This document shows positions 1 through 11,049 of a stretch of DNA of 64,000 bases, piece by piece (the stretch's first letter is position 1; each line of letters starts with the position of its first letter). The DNA comes from Macrobrachium rosenbergii (taxonomy: Eukaryota; Arthropoda; Malacostraca; Decapoda; Palaemonidae): positions 69,853,720 to 69,917,719 of the forward strand of contig NC_089788.1 in NCBI RefSeq assembly GCF_040412425.1. Direction: 5' to 3'. The position numbers and the translations under genes were made by a program. The notes under the pieces were generated by a model, which saw only the letters and a program-made list of their open reading frames with translations, had not been told where the DNA came from and searched no databases.

Positions 1-10
1 ATAAAAAAGA

Positions 11-437
11 TTGGTTGGTTTGATGTGCATTTGCTTGAGAGATGGATGGAAACCTGTTACCTTTGACATGCAAAGAAGACCTGGTGTCAAGATGCTCATT
101 GGAGATAATTTGAGCTCTCATTTCTCAGAACATATCGTGAAGCTTTGTAAAGAAAATAACATTTTGTTTGTTTGCATAATGCCAGATATTATAGATTTAG
201 CTCAGCATTTATATGTGTCCTTTTGTCTGCTCAAAGCTGCTTGGCAGAATTTATTGTTGAACTCTCAGAAGTAACATATAAATGCCAGTGGTGTGATCAA
301 ATTCCTGTTTCCACCCTTACTGAAGGAACTCTTAAATGAGACAAAATTTTATGCCACATACAAGTGGTTTCAGGGCTAAAGGCATCTGCTCACTGGATCT
401 TAATTCTCTTGAAAAACTTTACAGACATCATCAGCCC
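11..437 (+). pseudogene. pogo/Tigger-like DDE transposase, C-terminal fragment
   Basis: The 87-residue open stretch at 11-274 reads like the end of a DDE_1 transposase of the pogo/Tigger/Jerky group. It has a GDNLSSH block around the second catalytic Asp, followed by a degenerate version of the family's PxxTHLxQPLDV block and LKAAW. After the stop the homology resumes in another frame at 363-437 with SGFRAKGICSLDLNSLEKL, which matches the family's 'GFRAxGIxPLDxxxL' tail. The element is therefore broken by a stop and an indel and cannot encode a working transposase. The N-terminal DNA-binding part lies outside the window or is lost. A domesticated jerky-like gene is unlikely given the damage. 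Confidence 0.75.
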
Positions 438-440
438 CTA

Positions 441-1645
441 AGTGAAGTTTGTTAATAGTCACCTGGAACAAGACAGATCCTCAGCATCTGAGTGAATGTC
501 CTTAACAATCACCTGATTTTGACAGTTCATTGACTGAATTCTGCAGAGAACTGTGCTTTGTCAAGAGTGAATCTGGGGGTAAAAAGAAATGAGTGAAATG
601 CCATGTTTCAGCAGGTTAACCAATAACAACTTCATCCCATGTGAACACCGAGGTTTGAGTCTGTCTACAGTGACATGCTGGAAAGCATGGATGGTATGGA
701 GTGACATCCTTGGCCAGCCTACTAAATATCTGGAACGACAGTCAGAAACTACAGAAAATTAAAGATCATAAAGGACAGTGAGTCAAAGATGAAAGCAGAC
801 ATCGAAGTTCTAGGAGCAAAGGGGATCAAGGGCATGAGTTTTAATGAGTTTTAATGTTCGTTTGGCACGCCTAGTAGAGGTCATATCTAACAACAAATAA
901 GAAACTTCTTGTGGGTGGTGCTCTTCTTAGAAGAGGGTTTACAAAAATTGCTCTTGTTCTTGTCATAAATCCTCTATGAACAGAATGTATGGTGTAGATA
1001 TTGTGACTGCTCATTACTGTTTGCCTTCCCAGACTTCTCAAGGGAGGAGGTTTGACCTGACCTATGACTGTTTCTAGTACTGGTTGTGATTGGTCTGGAT
1101 TATTAAATGTGTAGCATTGTGCCTGTTGTGCTGATGAAAGTGCCCCTGTGCTTGGTGTCAATCCTACCCCAGTATGATCATCCACAGTCCTGCATGGGAT
1201 TACACACCTTTGCCTCTACTACTGGAGGTGTTATGTCCACTCCCAGTACCATCCAAGCAAGAACAGGTGGGGTTGAATTTTTCACGGATGGCTCCTATGA
1301 TACTCAATACCAACTATTCCTTGGTGTCTCTTGGGGACAAGGAGGTTGCTTGACCTGGGTCACTTGCCATGTCTTCGGGTTCAGTCTTCCTCAGGCTGGT
1401 CTGGTGTGTCAGCTCCTTATGCATTAGAGAAGGGATCAGTTGTCTGGTGCTAAACCTGTGGAATCTGAGGGTCCTACTTTGTCAGAACCACACCACACCA
1501 AAAGTCAGATAAAGGTAAGTTGAAGGGGAGGGGGGGGGTCATTGAGGTTGGAGGCCCTTGTCTCTTGATGCTGTAAATTGTGGGATACTTGTCATGTTAT
1601 AACAATGTAGTCTTGATAGTGAGAGGAGCCCTAAGTAGTCTTGGA
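441..1645. other. unassigned stretch between transposon relics
   Basis: No convincing gene is visible. Short open frames exist on both strands at 871-1185 and 1107-1427. The latter contains an FTDGS motif reminiscent of RNase H domains, but nothing around it supports that. The base composition is less AT-rich than later parts of the window, as expected for old coding relics. It may be the unrecognised body of the DIRS-like or Tigger-like elements that flank it. Confidence 0.4.
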
Positions 1646-1649
1646 ACTG

Positions 1650-2064
1650 CAGGAAACTTTCATGATTTCTGTAGACCTGGAGGAATTTTTTTCAGATACC
1701 CATTGATGAAGACCCAAGGAAACACTTTCTCATCTGCAAGGAGAGCTTTGGACAATCGACCTCCATGGGGCCATGACAGCTTTGGCATGGCGTACTTTTG
1801 CATGTTATCCGTGGAGAGAAGCTTATGCCTTGCAAGTGAATTCACCTTCACTTACATCAGCAGTGTCAGAAGTAGAATTGGGCCCCCTTCTTGGATTTCC
1901 CATTTCAGCCTGTATCCCACAGCTAGATGAGAGATGATATGGGTGGTGGGTGGATGCTCTTTTTCTCAGGCTCATTGGAGGAAGGTTGAGGCACGCACCT
2001 GAAGGACCTAGTGTTATTGTGCACAGTGGTGCTTTTGTTACAGATGAATTGAGGCAAGTTGGTT
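1650..2064 (+). pseudogene. DIRS-like (tyrosine-recombinase) retroelement RT/RNase H fragment
   Basis: Several blocks resemble the reverse transcriptase-RNase H region of DIRS-type retroelements but in shifting frames. Around 1655-1705 there is a VDLE...(F)QIPIDEDPRK-like block, cf. the family's 'VDLxDAYFQIPIHPxSR'. Around 1780-1800 there is a short MTALAW block. From about 1941 the string WWVD...GGRLR and then PEGPSVIVHSGAFVT matches the family's 'WW...GG.L..P.PDLVLHSDASxTGWGA' RNase H segment. Stops and frameshifts separate the blocks. No recombinase domain is seen. The assignment rests on motif spacing read by eye; another RT class cannot be excluded. Confidence 0.45.
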
Positions 2065-2119
2065 AGTCACTCAGAGGCATTGATGAGTAACACCTGAGGG
2101 GGAAAGAAAAATTCACAGA

Positions 2120-3715
2120 ATTGCAAAGTCAAGGGACAAGAACATCAAATACTACACTCATATAAAAACAGGACAGGGATGAAAATGGAGTGATTTTATG
2201 CAATGAGAACAAGTTCAAGAAGAGGTGGAAGGAAAATTATAAACACCTGTTAAATGAAGAAAATCCTTGATAAATCTTTGAAGATAAAGTCCAGAACCTG
2301 AGTGTGACATGTAATGTTAGCAGAAAGGAGGTAAAGAAGGCACAAAAGAAGATGAAAAATGGTAAAGTAATAGGACCAGATGGAATTTTGTCAGAAGTGA
2401 GGAAGAGCTTAGGAGGAGAAGGAATAGACATGCAGTGGGTCCTAGCTAAGAAAATATCTTTTCAAGAAGAGACCAAAAGAATGGAGAGAAAGCTTTAGTG
2501 TGCATATCACTAGAGAAAAGGGTGATATCCAGGACTTTGCAAATTATAGATGAATGAACCTAATGTTTCACACTGAAAATCTGGGAAAGAATAATGGACC
2601 AAAGGATTAGGGAAGAAATATCTATTGAGGAAGAACAGTTTGAAGTCATGCCAGATAGAAGAACGACAGATGCAGTGTGTGCTCTTAGGCAGATGATGGA
2701 AAACTCCGGGTAAAGCAAAAAGGACTGGACATGTTATTTATAGACCGGGAAAAGGTTTATGATAGAATCCCACATCAAGAGGTTGGAGAAGTATGTGAAC
2801 AAAGGGAACACTTAGAAGTGAGTGTGGCCCTAGGTGTATATGAAAGAGCAAACCCACGGGTGAGAAGCAGTGTTGGGTTAACTGAATGGATACCAGTAAA
2901 AGCTGGTTTACGTCAGCGACCTGCTTTAAGGCCATTTCTTTTCTACCTGATGGTGGATGTGTTATCTCAAGGAATAAAAGATCAGTCCCCTGGTGGGTGC
3001 TGTTTGCTGATGACATTGTGATATGCAGCACCAACAGAGGGTAGGAGAGTCAACACTTGGTAGACAGGATTAAAAATCACCAACAAGAACAATACCAAAG
3101 GTTCCATGAAGATCAGAACTCCAAGATTAGTATGGAAGGGACAAGATTGAATTGATCAGAAGAATTTAGATATCTTGGTTCAGCATTTGGATGCAGAGAT
3201 AACACACAGTGCAGGCTGGGTGGAAAAACTGGAGAAAGATGTCAGGTGTCTTGTGTGACTGCAGAATCAATATAAAGGTTAAAGGAAGAGTGTATAAGAC
3301 AATAGTGATACCAGCAGTGATAAGACAGTAGTGATACCAGCAGTGATATATGGAGCTGAAACATTACAGGTAGGGTATAGGAGAAATAATGGGATGTTAT
3401 TGAGATGAAAATGCTTAGTTGGATATGTGGAGAGACAAAAATGAATTAGATCAAGAATGAAAAAATAAGAGGCATGACAAAAGTGGCAGAACTTTCATGG
3501 AAGGTCCGGGAAAGAAGACTGCAGTGGTATATCCATGTGATGAAAAGGGAGAAGAGTCATGCAGATGGAGTTTTCAGGTGGGAGAGCGAGAGAAAGACCA
3601 AAGCAAAGGTGGATGGATTATAGAGAAGATCTTAGAGACAAACAGCTGCCAGGACGATGTGTATGCTCTAGCCAGGTGGAAGAAAGCTGTTAGAAACATA
3701 GAACTCATATAGAAG
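2120..3715 (+). pseudogene. non-LTR retrotransposon ORF2 relic (RTE/BovB-like class probable)
   Basis: The reverse-transcriptase half of a LINE polyprotein can be followed through at least three frames. About 2177-2270 encodes a DENGV...KKRWKENYKHLLNEENP linker. 2304-2440 encodes KKMKNGKVIGPDG (RT block 1). Around 2525 lies a GDIQDFANYR-like block. 2731-2780 encodes FIDREKVYDRIPHQEV, the first catalytic Asp region. 2880-2960 encodes the 'GLxQ...LxPFLF' block. The catalytic FADD box is intact at 3003-3014, but a frameshift separates it from what precedes. Downstream lie a YLGSAF-like block near 3170 and the C-terminal 'RLxWYxHVMxR...RPKxRWMDY' block (3500-3640). No endonuclease domain is visible upstream, so the copy is 5'-truncated. 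Many indels and stops make it non-functional. Confidence 0.85.
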
Positions 3716-4034
3716 TAGGAGAAGATGGAGAGAAAGAAGAGGTGTTGATGAGTAACATCATCACAGTATTGGACATAAATAAGAAAAGTGGTCATCCTAG
3801 TGTGGTTTAGGGGCTGATAGAGCTTTTTGGAACATCAGTGATTGACTCGACCACATTGCTGAACAGGAAGCTTGGCATAAGAGGACACCTTTCAACACTT
3901 CTGAGACTGCCTGACGTCGAAGCCTTGTTGCCATTCGCTCTGATCTTTAGGGTGATAAGTTGTTTACTGGTCATGCTGAGACTTGGATAGGGAGGGGGCT
4001 ACCTTAGAGTTACTGAACAACAATATTGTTATTA

Positions 4035-5738
4035 CAGGGCGTCCCTGAGTTATGGCAGCACCAACTTACGGCGTTCTGATCTTACAGCGCTTTTTCAGAT
4101 ACATTTATCAAGAATAGATATCTAGTTACTGCGCTTATAACAAGAATAGGTACAGGTATTTCCCCATTTATGATGTTTCGTTTTACGATAAATTGAGTTT
4201 GTGATGGGGTTGCAGTTCCGATGGTTTTGAAGTTACGAAGCAATACAGATATGACAACATTGAAAATATTTTAAATTTAAATTTCATGCGCGATGGGCAC
4301 AGGCAACAGCGTATGAACTTCTTGGAGTTTAATGTTTATGATACAGTAATTCATATTTTATGTTTATGATAAAGTAATTCATATTTCATTAAAGGTTAGG
4401 TTTTATGATAAAGTAATTCATATTTCATTAAAGGTTAGGTATATACAGTACTGAGAGAGAGAGAGAGAGAGCTGAGGCAGGTTTACATTAAAGCCTAATA
4501 CAATAACACACACGCACACTTACACTATTTTGCTTATATTTTATGCTATAGTATTCTTGTATATATTATTACTGCATTTTCCTTTTTTTTTTTTTTTTAG
4601 TTTTATAAACAAACTTTTAAATGCAATCAAGTTCTTAGGATAGGTGCATATGACTCACACAGTTCCATGTTGTCAGTGAACTTGGTACAGCCTTTTGGAT
4701 TTTGTCGTGTCTACATATTAAATAAGCAATTTAAATATGTTATGGTGAATAGAGATGTTATATTTCTTGTTTACTGTTATGTGTGCTAATCATATTTAGA
4801 ATAAACTAAACTTGTAATAAAAGTGGTACAGTAAATCAACCAAAGCGAAATAAAAGCTAACACGTATTTACTTATGCACGCACTCGTTTGAAGGCGTCAT
4901 GAACTTCTTGGAATTTGTTTCATAATTTTATGTTTGTGATACAGTCATTCATATTTTGTTACAGGATATGTACATTACAGAGAGACAGAGAGAGAGAGAG
5001 AGAGATAGTTTACGTTGGTAAGCAAACGATCAGCTGGTGCCTCTTTCATCCAATTGGCCGAACCCCATTGCCACCAATACCTTGTTCTACAATTTTATAT
5101 GTTATTTACTGGTTTCCAGCTGGCGCTAGATTTTATTTGCACATTAAGACCTTAGGTTTGTTAGCTATGAAAAATACAAATCAATTAAAAATTTGTCATT
5201 TTCCTAATTTTTTCGTTAGTAGGCTGAATCAGCTGCTTCTGAGAATCTTTTTTTGCTACAGGCAGGATGATTTTTTTTTCATACATATTACGATGATAAT
5301 ATATCAGTATAATAATACAATATACTAAATGGATTGTTAGTAAAATAACAGGTTCATTACTACAGTATTACCTTTATCATAATTACAGCTGTAATAGCCT
5401 ATTTGATTTTCCAAATGGATACTGATTGTAACACCTGGGCTAGCCAAGGTCTATAGGGCACACATAGCCAGCACATTTTTATCTCGTGCATACGAAAGTT
5501 GCTATATAAAAATACATTAATGGTCACAAAACCATGGTAGGCTGCGGGTATATTGTAGGGTAGGCTACTGTATATGTATAGATTGTACTGTATACCCTAG
5601 TGTAGGCTAGGCTAATTTCAAGTTACTTTTTTTTTTTTTTCTCAAGAAATGATGGGGTTTTTGTAACCTAACCCTATCATAAATGGGGAAATAACTGTAT
5701 CAATTTACAGTGTTGTAAGCACCGTTGGGGACTGCCTG
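4035..5738. mobile_element. Tigger-like non-autonomous DNA transposon flanked by TA
   Basis: The left end reads TACAGGGCGTCCCTGAG and the reverse complement of the right end reads TACAGGCAGTCCCCAAC, so the two ends form an imperfect terminal inverted repeat immediately inside TA dinucleotides. CAGG-starting termini and a TA target are typical of TcMar-Tigger elements. The interior holds a (GA)n tract at 4453-4470, a poly-T, and an internal near-duplication (about 4310-4450 resembles 4895-4985, sharing GAACTTCTTGGA and GATACAGT). No transposase frame is present. A block near 4070-4100 (GATCTTACAGCGCTTTTTCAG) recurs inverted in the small element at 14647-14936, supporting one family. Confidence 0.5.
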
Positions 5739-5740
5739 TA

Positions 5741-5890
5741 TTATTATTATTATTATTATTAAAAGCCAAGCTGGGGGTCTAGTTGGAAAAGAAGAATGCT
5801 ACAAGCCCAAGGACCCCAACAGGGCAGCAGAGCAGTACATGAAATTTAAATTGCAAAGTAAAGTAACAGGAGACCTATCATTGACCTCAG
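5741..5890. repeat. short (ATT)n followed by dispersed repeat
   Basis: A short (ATT)n run is followed by AAAAGCCAAGCTGGGGGTCT and a segment about tagging along to 5890 (ACAAGCCCAAGGACCCCAAC). I recall this motif as a common decapod interspersed sequence that adjoins (ATT)n tails. That recognition is from memory and only one copy is present here. Confidence 0.35.
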
Positions 5891-6410
5891 CCTGTTAACC
5901 AGCACCTGGTACCCTCAGCTAACACATTTCTGGTTTGAGACTTGCTTCAGTTTGTTGCTTTATCCAAAAATTTGACTTTCTTGAATCTTTTGACCTGATT
6001 GAAGCCTGTTTTCTCACACCTGATTCACAGGTGTTCAACAGAATTTTCAAGTTCTAATGGAGAGGCAAGTCGTTATAAATTAAAGTTGTGTGGTTTGGTA
6101 CAATGATAGTCCCAGAACTGGTCACCCAAGTTGTATCCCTAGATGTTATTGGAGCTCAAGCGAGATGTCAGTTTGTGATATCTTTTTGACTAGCTACTGA
6201 TGGCAGCTTCAGGTTCCTTGATGCTTCTTCAGTCTCTGCTAGTGTCTTGTAGGTGTCATTCTTTCTCAAGGAGGGGCATCAGACATTCCCATTCAAAAGT
6301 TCAGTATCCTGCGAGCATGAACATGACCATCCACGAAAAACAAAGGTAAAAGAAACTTATGTACATAATGTAGAGATGTTATACTTCAGAAAAGGAATGT
6401 TACCCTCTTG

Positions 6411-6430
6411 TATTATTATTATTATTATTA

Positions 6431-6481
<51 letters not shown>

Positions 6482-6482
6482 T
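6411..6482. repeat. (ATT)n microsatellite
   Basis: About 72 bp of near-perfect TTA/ATT repeats with one TTTA interruption near 6434. It creates an artefactual poly-Ile/Tyr reading frame. Confidence 0.95.
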
Positions 6483-6649
6483 TGTGTGCCATTGAGCTTA
6501 TATATCACCTTCTCAACTTGGCAGATAAGTTCTTTCATTTCAGCTGGTAAATTGTAGATAGTGTCCAAAGTTCATTTATTATTCCAGCGCTTTGGTGTGC
6601 CTTGCTCCCACTGAAAGGAGGTGAATGGCACCAGGTTTACATACAAAGA

Positions 6650-7420
6650 ATATTTATACCCAAAGGTGGGTTTACAAAGAAGAGCAATTTCTGTTTGGGC
6701 GGTCATATTCCGGGAGCTCTCCTGTTAGCTGCGAGCCTGGATGACTGATGCTGGCACTGATTGATTGGTGGTGGGGGGCTCCTGTTGCATCTCGAGGAGG
6801 AGGGCAGCTGTAGTATTGTCTCAGGGTCTTGTCTCATTGTTCTCCTGATGGCAATCAGCAGTAGGAGGGTTGCCTTAGTAGCATTAAGTATAGGTTTCCA
6901 CTGCTGAATGGTAAGGGCCTCCTTGTAGCAGGTGTGGCGGTGGTCCAGTCACCATTGAGGATTCTGATATACACTCTCCAGCTGATACCATCTGTTGACG
7001 CCATTCCTTGAGACCCTTACTACTTGATGGTAAGAATAACTGTTGTTAACTTGTGTCTGGTGGCTCATTCAAGTTTGTCAGAGGTGGCACTCCAGGCAAG
7101 AGCAGTGGTAGAGGGCACAGCTGATGTAGGCATATTACTGATGTTTTGAATTTATCTGGGCATTCTCCATTACTGTTGAGGCAGAGCCCAATGTCAGATA
7201 GTTTCCTGTAGACCTTCGTCTCAAAGCTGTTGGGAGTGCTGGTAACACTGACATCCAAGAAGGAGACAGTATTATCAACAGCTCTCTTGCATTTGAAATG
7301 GAGGACTGATTCTACTTCAAATGTTCGATGAAGTGTCTCCAGCTCGACCTCATCAGCAATTTTGATGAAGGTATTGTCTATGTTCCGTACTGTTCAGTTT
7401 TAAAATTATCCACAGTAGAC
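6650..7420 (-). pseudogene. Penelope-like element fragment (RT plus GIY-YIG end)
   Basis: Read on the minus strand from about 7400, an open frame encodes RNIDNTFIKIADEVELETLH, then FLDVSVTSTPNSFETKVYRK and SDIGLCLNSNGECP. These match the palm-to-thumb blocks of Penelope reverse transcriptases ('YxDDTF', 'FLDVxVT...VYRKPTDxGLCLNxxSECP'). The catalytic pair is DN instead of DD (about 7372-7386), so the enzyme is dead. A VNRWYQLES block follows near 6985, and near 6910 HRHTCYKEALTIQQWKPILN resembles the end of the GIY-YIG endonuclease ('EALLIQxxxPxIN'). Frameshifts and a deletion separate the blocks. Confidence 0.7.
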
Positions 7421-8479
7421 AGTTTATTTTGCAAAGGTATAAAGCAGCCTTGATAGTGGTGAATTTGTGCATATGCATAATGGTGTATGCCACTATGATA
7501 AAGTACCAAAGGATAGGTAGGGAAATTATTGCCTCCTAGTCCTTAACATGGCCTACCCATATAAACAGAATCATAGTGAACTGTCATAAATAGTCAACAG
7601 GGGTACTGTGAACTTTAAAAAAAAAAGGAAAGGAAAAGGACACTGACACTATGAACATGTTAATGATGACATTGATTTGACCAGTCATATACCATTTCCC
7701 ATAGTCTGACGAACCTATTACTCATTTACACAGAAAAGGGCCTATAACTTCACTTCTGTGCTATACTGAAAGCATTGAAATTAATTAGTGTACAGCACAG
7801 TTGTGAAATCAGAGGGCTTAGTTCCTAACATACCTGATAAAACCAGCAGCTTTTGCATTTTAATTTCACCCCTTAACTAGAACTGGTCTCTGATGCCATC
7901 TACCTTCATGTATTCTGTATTATAACTTAGCTGTGATTACTTGTACAGCATCATTCGCACACTACGTCTTATGATTAGCACCCCAAGAAATATGAGATAA
8001 AGTCTTGAATATATCCAAGGACTTCATACACATGACATTTAGTTAGAACATGAGTAGTTATGTTGTCAAAGGTTAGGCCAAGAAATCTGGTTTGTGTAAT
8101 GCAAAGAATTCTCTATCCATTTATAAAGAAATCTGGATCAGAATGAACAGTTCTTTATGTAGCAAAAGTTAAATAGTGTATAAAATCAAAATCTTTGGAT
8201 TTCTACCCATGTCAGAAGCCTGTTTATAGAAGTTTAAAGTATAGCTTTGGGAGTCACTGTGGTTTGACCATTTATGTCAAGGCCAAAAAGGGTAATCAGC
8301 ACACAACCTTGAGTTATATCTTGACACTTGTGTACTTGACACTAAAGCTCCAACTTGTACCAGATATGATCAGCATTCAGCAGTTATTTTAAATTAGAGC
8401 TGTGGGAGTCTTAAAATAACATGCCTGTAGGTGATACAGATGTTTTGGCTAGTCAGGAAGCACACTGATATGAAGTGGC
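7421..8479. other. AT-rich non-coding stretch
   Basis: No domain, RNA gene or repeat structure is recognisable. There is an A-rich run at 7617-7635. The open frame at 8195-8392 has no motif I can place. Confidence 0.5.
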
Positions 8480-8900
8480 ATTGAGTTGAAAGCTTCACAT
8501 GTGGAGGAATCCATTAGAACTACAGTGATAAGTCTGATAGAGCAAATGGGGTTAAAAGTACTGTACTTTGAGCTGGTGGAAGATACTGAAATTGGTACTT
8601 TCCGGATACCTTATGAAGTGAATGTTACCTTTTTCTCCAAATCATTGCAAAGATAAGTTATACAGCTGTTGGGTAGTAGCTTGGTGCCAACAAGGTGTTT
8701 TTTCAGGGTTTAACAGGGTAATATCCTAGCTGGTTCTCAAAAGAAATATGTTCTCTGTAAATTCAAGTACAGTAATGTTGTTACTATTTTTGTTTTGATG
8801 CCCTCTAGAACCTGTTTCACCATTGCATAAGTAATGTTATCTGGGCCAGGAGCTGATTCTTAATGCTTGCCTTGGCTTACTCTCTTATTGTGAGGGGCGT
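8480..8900 (-). pseudogene. non-LTR retrotransposon RT fragment
   Basis: On the minus strand, 8856 down to about 8788 encodes SAPGPDNITYAMVKQ, the 'KSAPGPDGITYxMLK' first reverse-transcriptase block of CR1/L2/Jockey-type LINEs. Further downstream on the same strand, around 8690-8630, LLPNSCITYLCNDLEKKV resembles the following 'YRPIxLTSCICKxLEKMV' block, in another frame. Stops and frameshifts are frequent, so this is an old relic. It uses a different RT type from the 2.1-kb and 16.4-kb LINE relics. Confidence 0.6.
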
Positions 8901-9236
8901 GTTGTATAACTTCTCAAGGTTGTTGAAGTCTAAGGTACCTAATTTTTCTCATCCCATATGAAATAATTTGCAAGTGTATTTGTCAACATCTGTAGTTTCC
9001 AACTTTGTCATTGTTTATTTTTAGATTGGTGGTTTACAAAGAACACAGTTGCAGCCATTTTTCTAACTTTTCATATTAATATTAGAGTATTTTGCTCTTA
9101 AGATAATAATTCCTAACATCCTGAAGATACTGTATTCTGCAGTAGTCACATTTACACCTGTAGCTCATATTTGCTGCTGCAGTTGTTTTATGAACTGTGG
9201 GATATTGTTGGTTCCACCTAGGAAAAGATTGACGCA

Positions 9237-9502
9237 TGGTGATATGTGATGATGTCTTGTAGGAGAAGACAGAAGGTTGCAGGGATGGAGAGATAAGATC
9301 CTGAGCCATAGGTTGCTTTATTCCATACAGCAAATGGGTATATACAGGGAGGCTCTGCAAGGCATGGAATTCCTGCCGAGAGGAGCAGGAAGAGTACTCG
9401 TGTGCGTGTGTGGAGTGCAGACAGCATGACTCATGCACATGAGTTTGCAACGGACAATATTCACGAAATGCATATATGTACAGTAATATATTCAGTAATC
9501 CA
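9237..9502 (-). repeat. 3' LTR of the gypsy-type element
   Basis: This 266-bp LTR (TGGTGATATGTGATG at its plus-strand left edge, CAGTAATCCA at its right edge) pairs with 14309-14574. The polypurine tract abuts it at 9505-9522, which identifies it as the 3' LTR of a minus-strand element. Confidence 0.9.
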
Positions 9503-9504
9503 TA

Positions 9505-9522
9505 CCTCCCGTCCCCCCTTTT
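9505..9522 (-). other. polypurine tract
   Basis: On the minus strand this reads AAAAGGGGGGACGGGAGG, two bases before the 3' LTR. It is the expected plus-strand priming site of the retroelement. Confidence 0.85.
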
Positions 9523-9719
9523 GCATTTGGAGAGGTATCTTGCACGTACTAAGCAAGTTGCATACAGTGGACTATCAAGTAATTGTGCAAAGCAAATAAC
9601 ATACAGTGAATTTATCAAGTATGAATGTATGAAGCAAGTTGCACAAGTGGCACCTGTGGGCTTTGTACACTATGTAGGCCTGTTTAATCTTGGAAATCTG
9701 TGAGGGATTTTGGAGGGAA

Positions 9720-10930
9720 TTGACGACTTCCATGTCAGGGCTAGGGACCACAGGTGGATTAGAGTTGGGAACTTGACCGGGACCGGGCACTGGATATAGG
9801 AAGCATTGGTTCCAATGTAGCACTCGACCACTTGGGAGGCGGGTTTCGTACTCGCTTGATCGTGCTCCACCCATGACTATCCTGACCTTGTCCCATTTGT
9901 GGGATGTCGGGTCCTGGAGGCGGATGTGTTGGCCCACATTCAGCCTCAACAGGGGGCGGGCGTGGATGTCATAGTTGCAGTGCACCTGAGCAGCTCTGGC
10001 AGTGGCTCGGCGGTCACACAGTCGTGGGCCTTTTCTTGCCAACCTTCCATAAACGACTAAGGATGGGTGGGCACACATGTATGGAGAGGGTGACCATACA
10101 GTACCTGAACAGGAAAGCAACCAGAGTGGTTGGACATGTTTCATAACTTGAGGAGGCCATGATCAAAGGCCTTGCAGTCAGTATTTCCTGCAGGGGGCAT
10201 TTTGAGGATCAAGTGCTTGACAGCCTTGATGGCAGCCTCAGCATGTCCATGAGACTGTGGGTAGTGTGGCGGTGAGGTTGTGGTGTACACCCCAACACTC
10301 TGTGAAGTTGGCAAATTCTATGCTGGTAAACTGGGATCCTCCATCGGTGTGTAGACGAAGGGGAACACCCACCTCTGAAGTAGCAGCAGAAGTACCATAT
10401 GGTCAAGGTGGCAGTGGTTTTGCCCTTGCAAGGGACAACCACAGGCCAGCTGGAGAGGCAGTTGGCGACCACAAGAAATGACCCCCGCTACTTGGAAGAA
10501 CTCCACCGATACTGACTTAAAGGGCCTCGACAGGTGGTCGTCATTGTGAAGGGGCTCCTGCTGTTGTCTGGCATGCAGGACCTGGCAGGGCTCTCAGGCG
10601 GCGATGGCGTTGGCGATGTCCAAGTCTATCCCAGGCCAGAAGACGGTTTGTCAAGCCTGACATTTGGTAGCCTCGACACCTCGGTGGCTGTCATGGAGTC
10701 TGTCGTTGAGTGAAGGAACCAGTATTCGTGCCCCATAGAGCACGAGGTTGCTGGCAGTAGAGAGGGCTTCTCGCAGCTTCCAGTATGGTAGTAAGGAGGT
10801 TTGTAGGCCGTACTGATTCAAGGGAACCCGGAATTGATGCAATCATGAAGGTGAAAGTAGGTGGGGTCGGCCTGTGCTGCTGTTGACATGTCCTGCAGGG
10901 TCCGGTCGGCGTCGATGTTTGGAGCATCCT
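9720..10930 (-). pseudogene. gypsy integrase relic
   Basis: Reading leftward from about 10930, the polyprotein shows the HHCC zinc finger (LHDSHRGVEATK near 10700, then a degenerate EPCQVL where the family has CxxC near 10580). The rve core follows, with LSSWPVVVPCKGKTTATLTI and TPHYPQS-like remnants between 10480 and 10210. The C-terminal chromatin or DNA-binding region lies at 10000-9780, with DIHARPLLRLNVGQHIRLQD and RLPSGRVLHWNQCFLYPVPG. At least one frameshift falls inside the core, and a stop sits just after the zinc finger. Family membership is clear; activity is impossible. Confidence 0.85.
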
Positions 10931-11049
10931 CATCCTGGGAAGCTGTTGCAGCGTTGATGATGGACCTGACGTGTGTTACCTCAGCACGGCCAGTCATATC
11001 CACAGAGGTGGGGTAGCTGACTGGTGCGTGGGAGAATACATCAGGGATG

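Noticed and set aside
1107..1427. FTDGS motif as an RNase H domain
   Set aside because: A five-residue match without the other RNase H blocks.
9082..9618. 178-residue minus-strand frame over the LTR
   Set aside because: It spans the 3' LTR and flank of the gypsy element. A similar spurious frame occurs in the 5' LTR.
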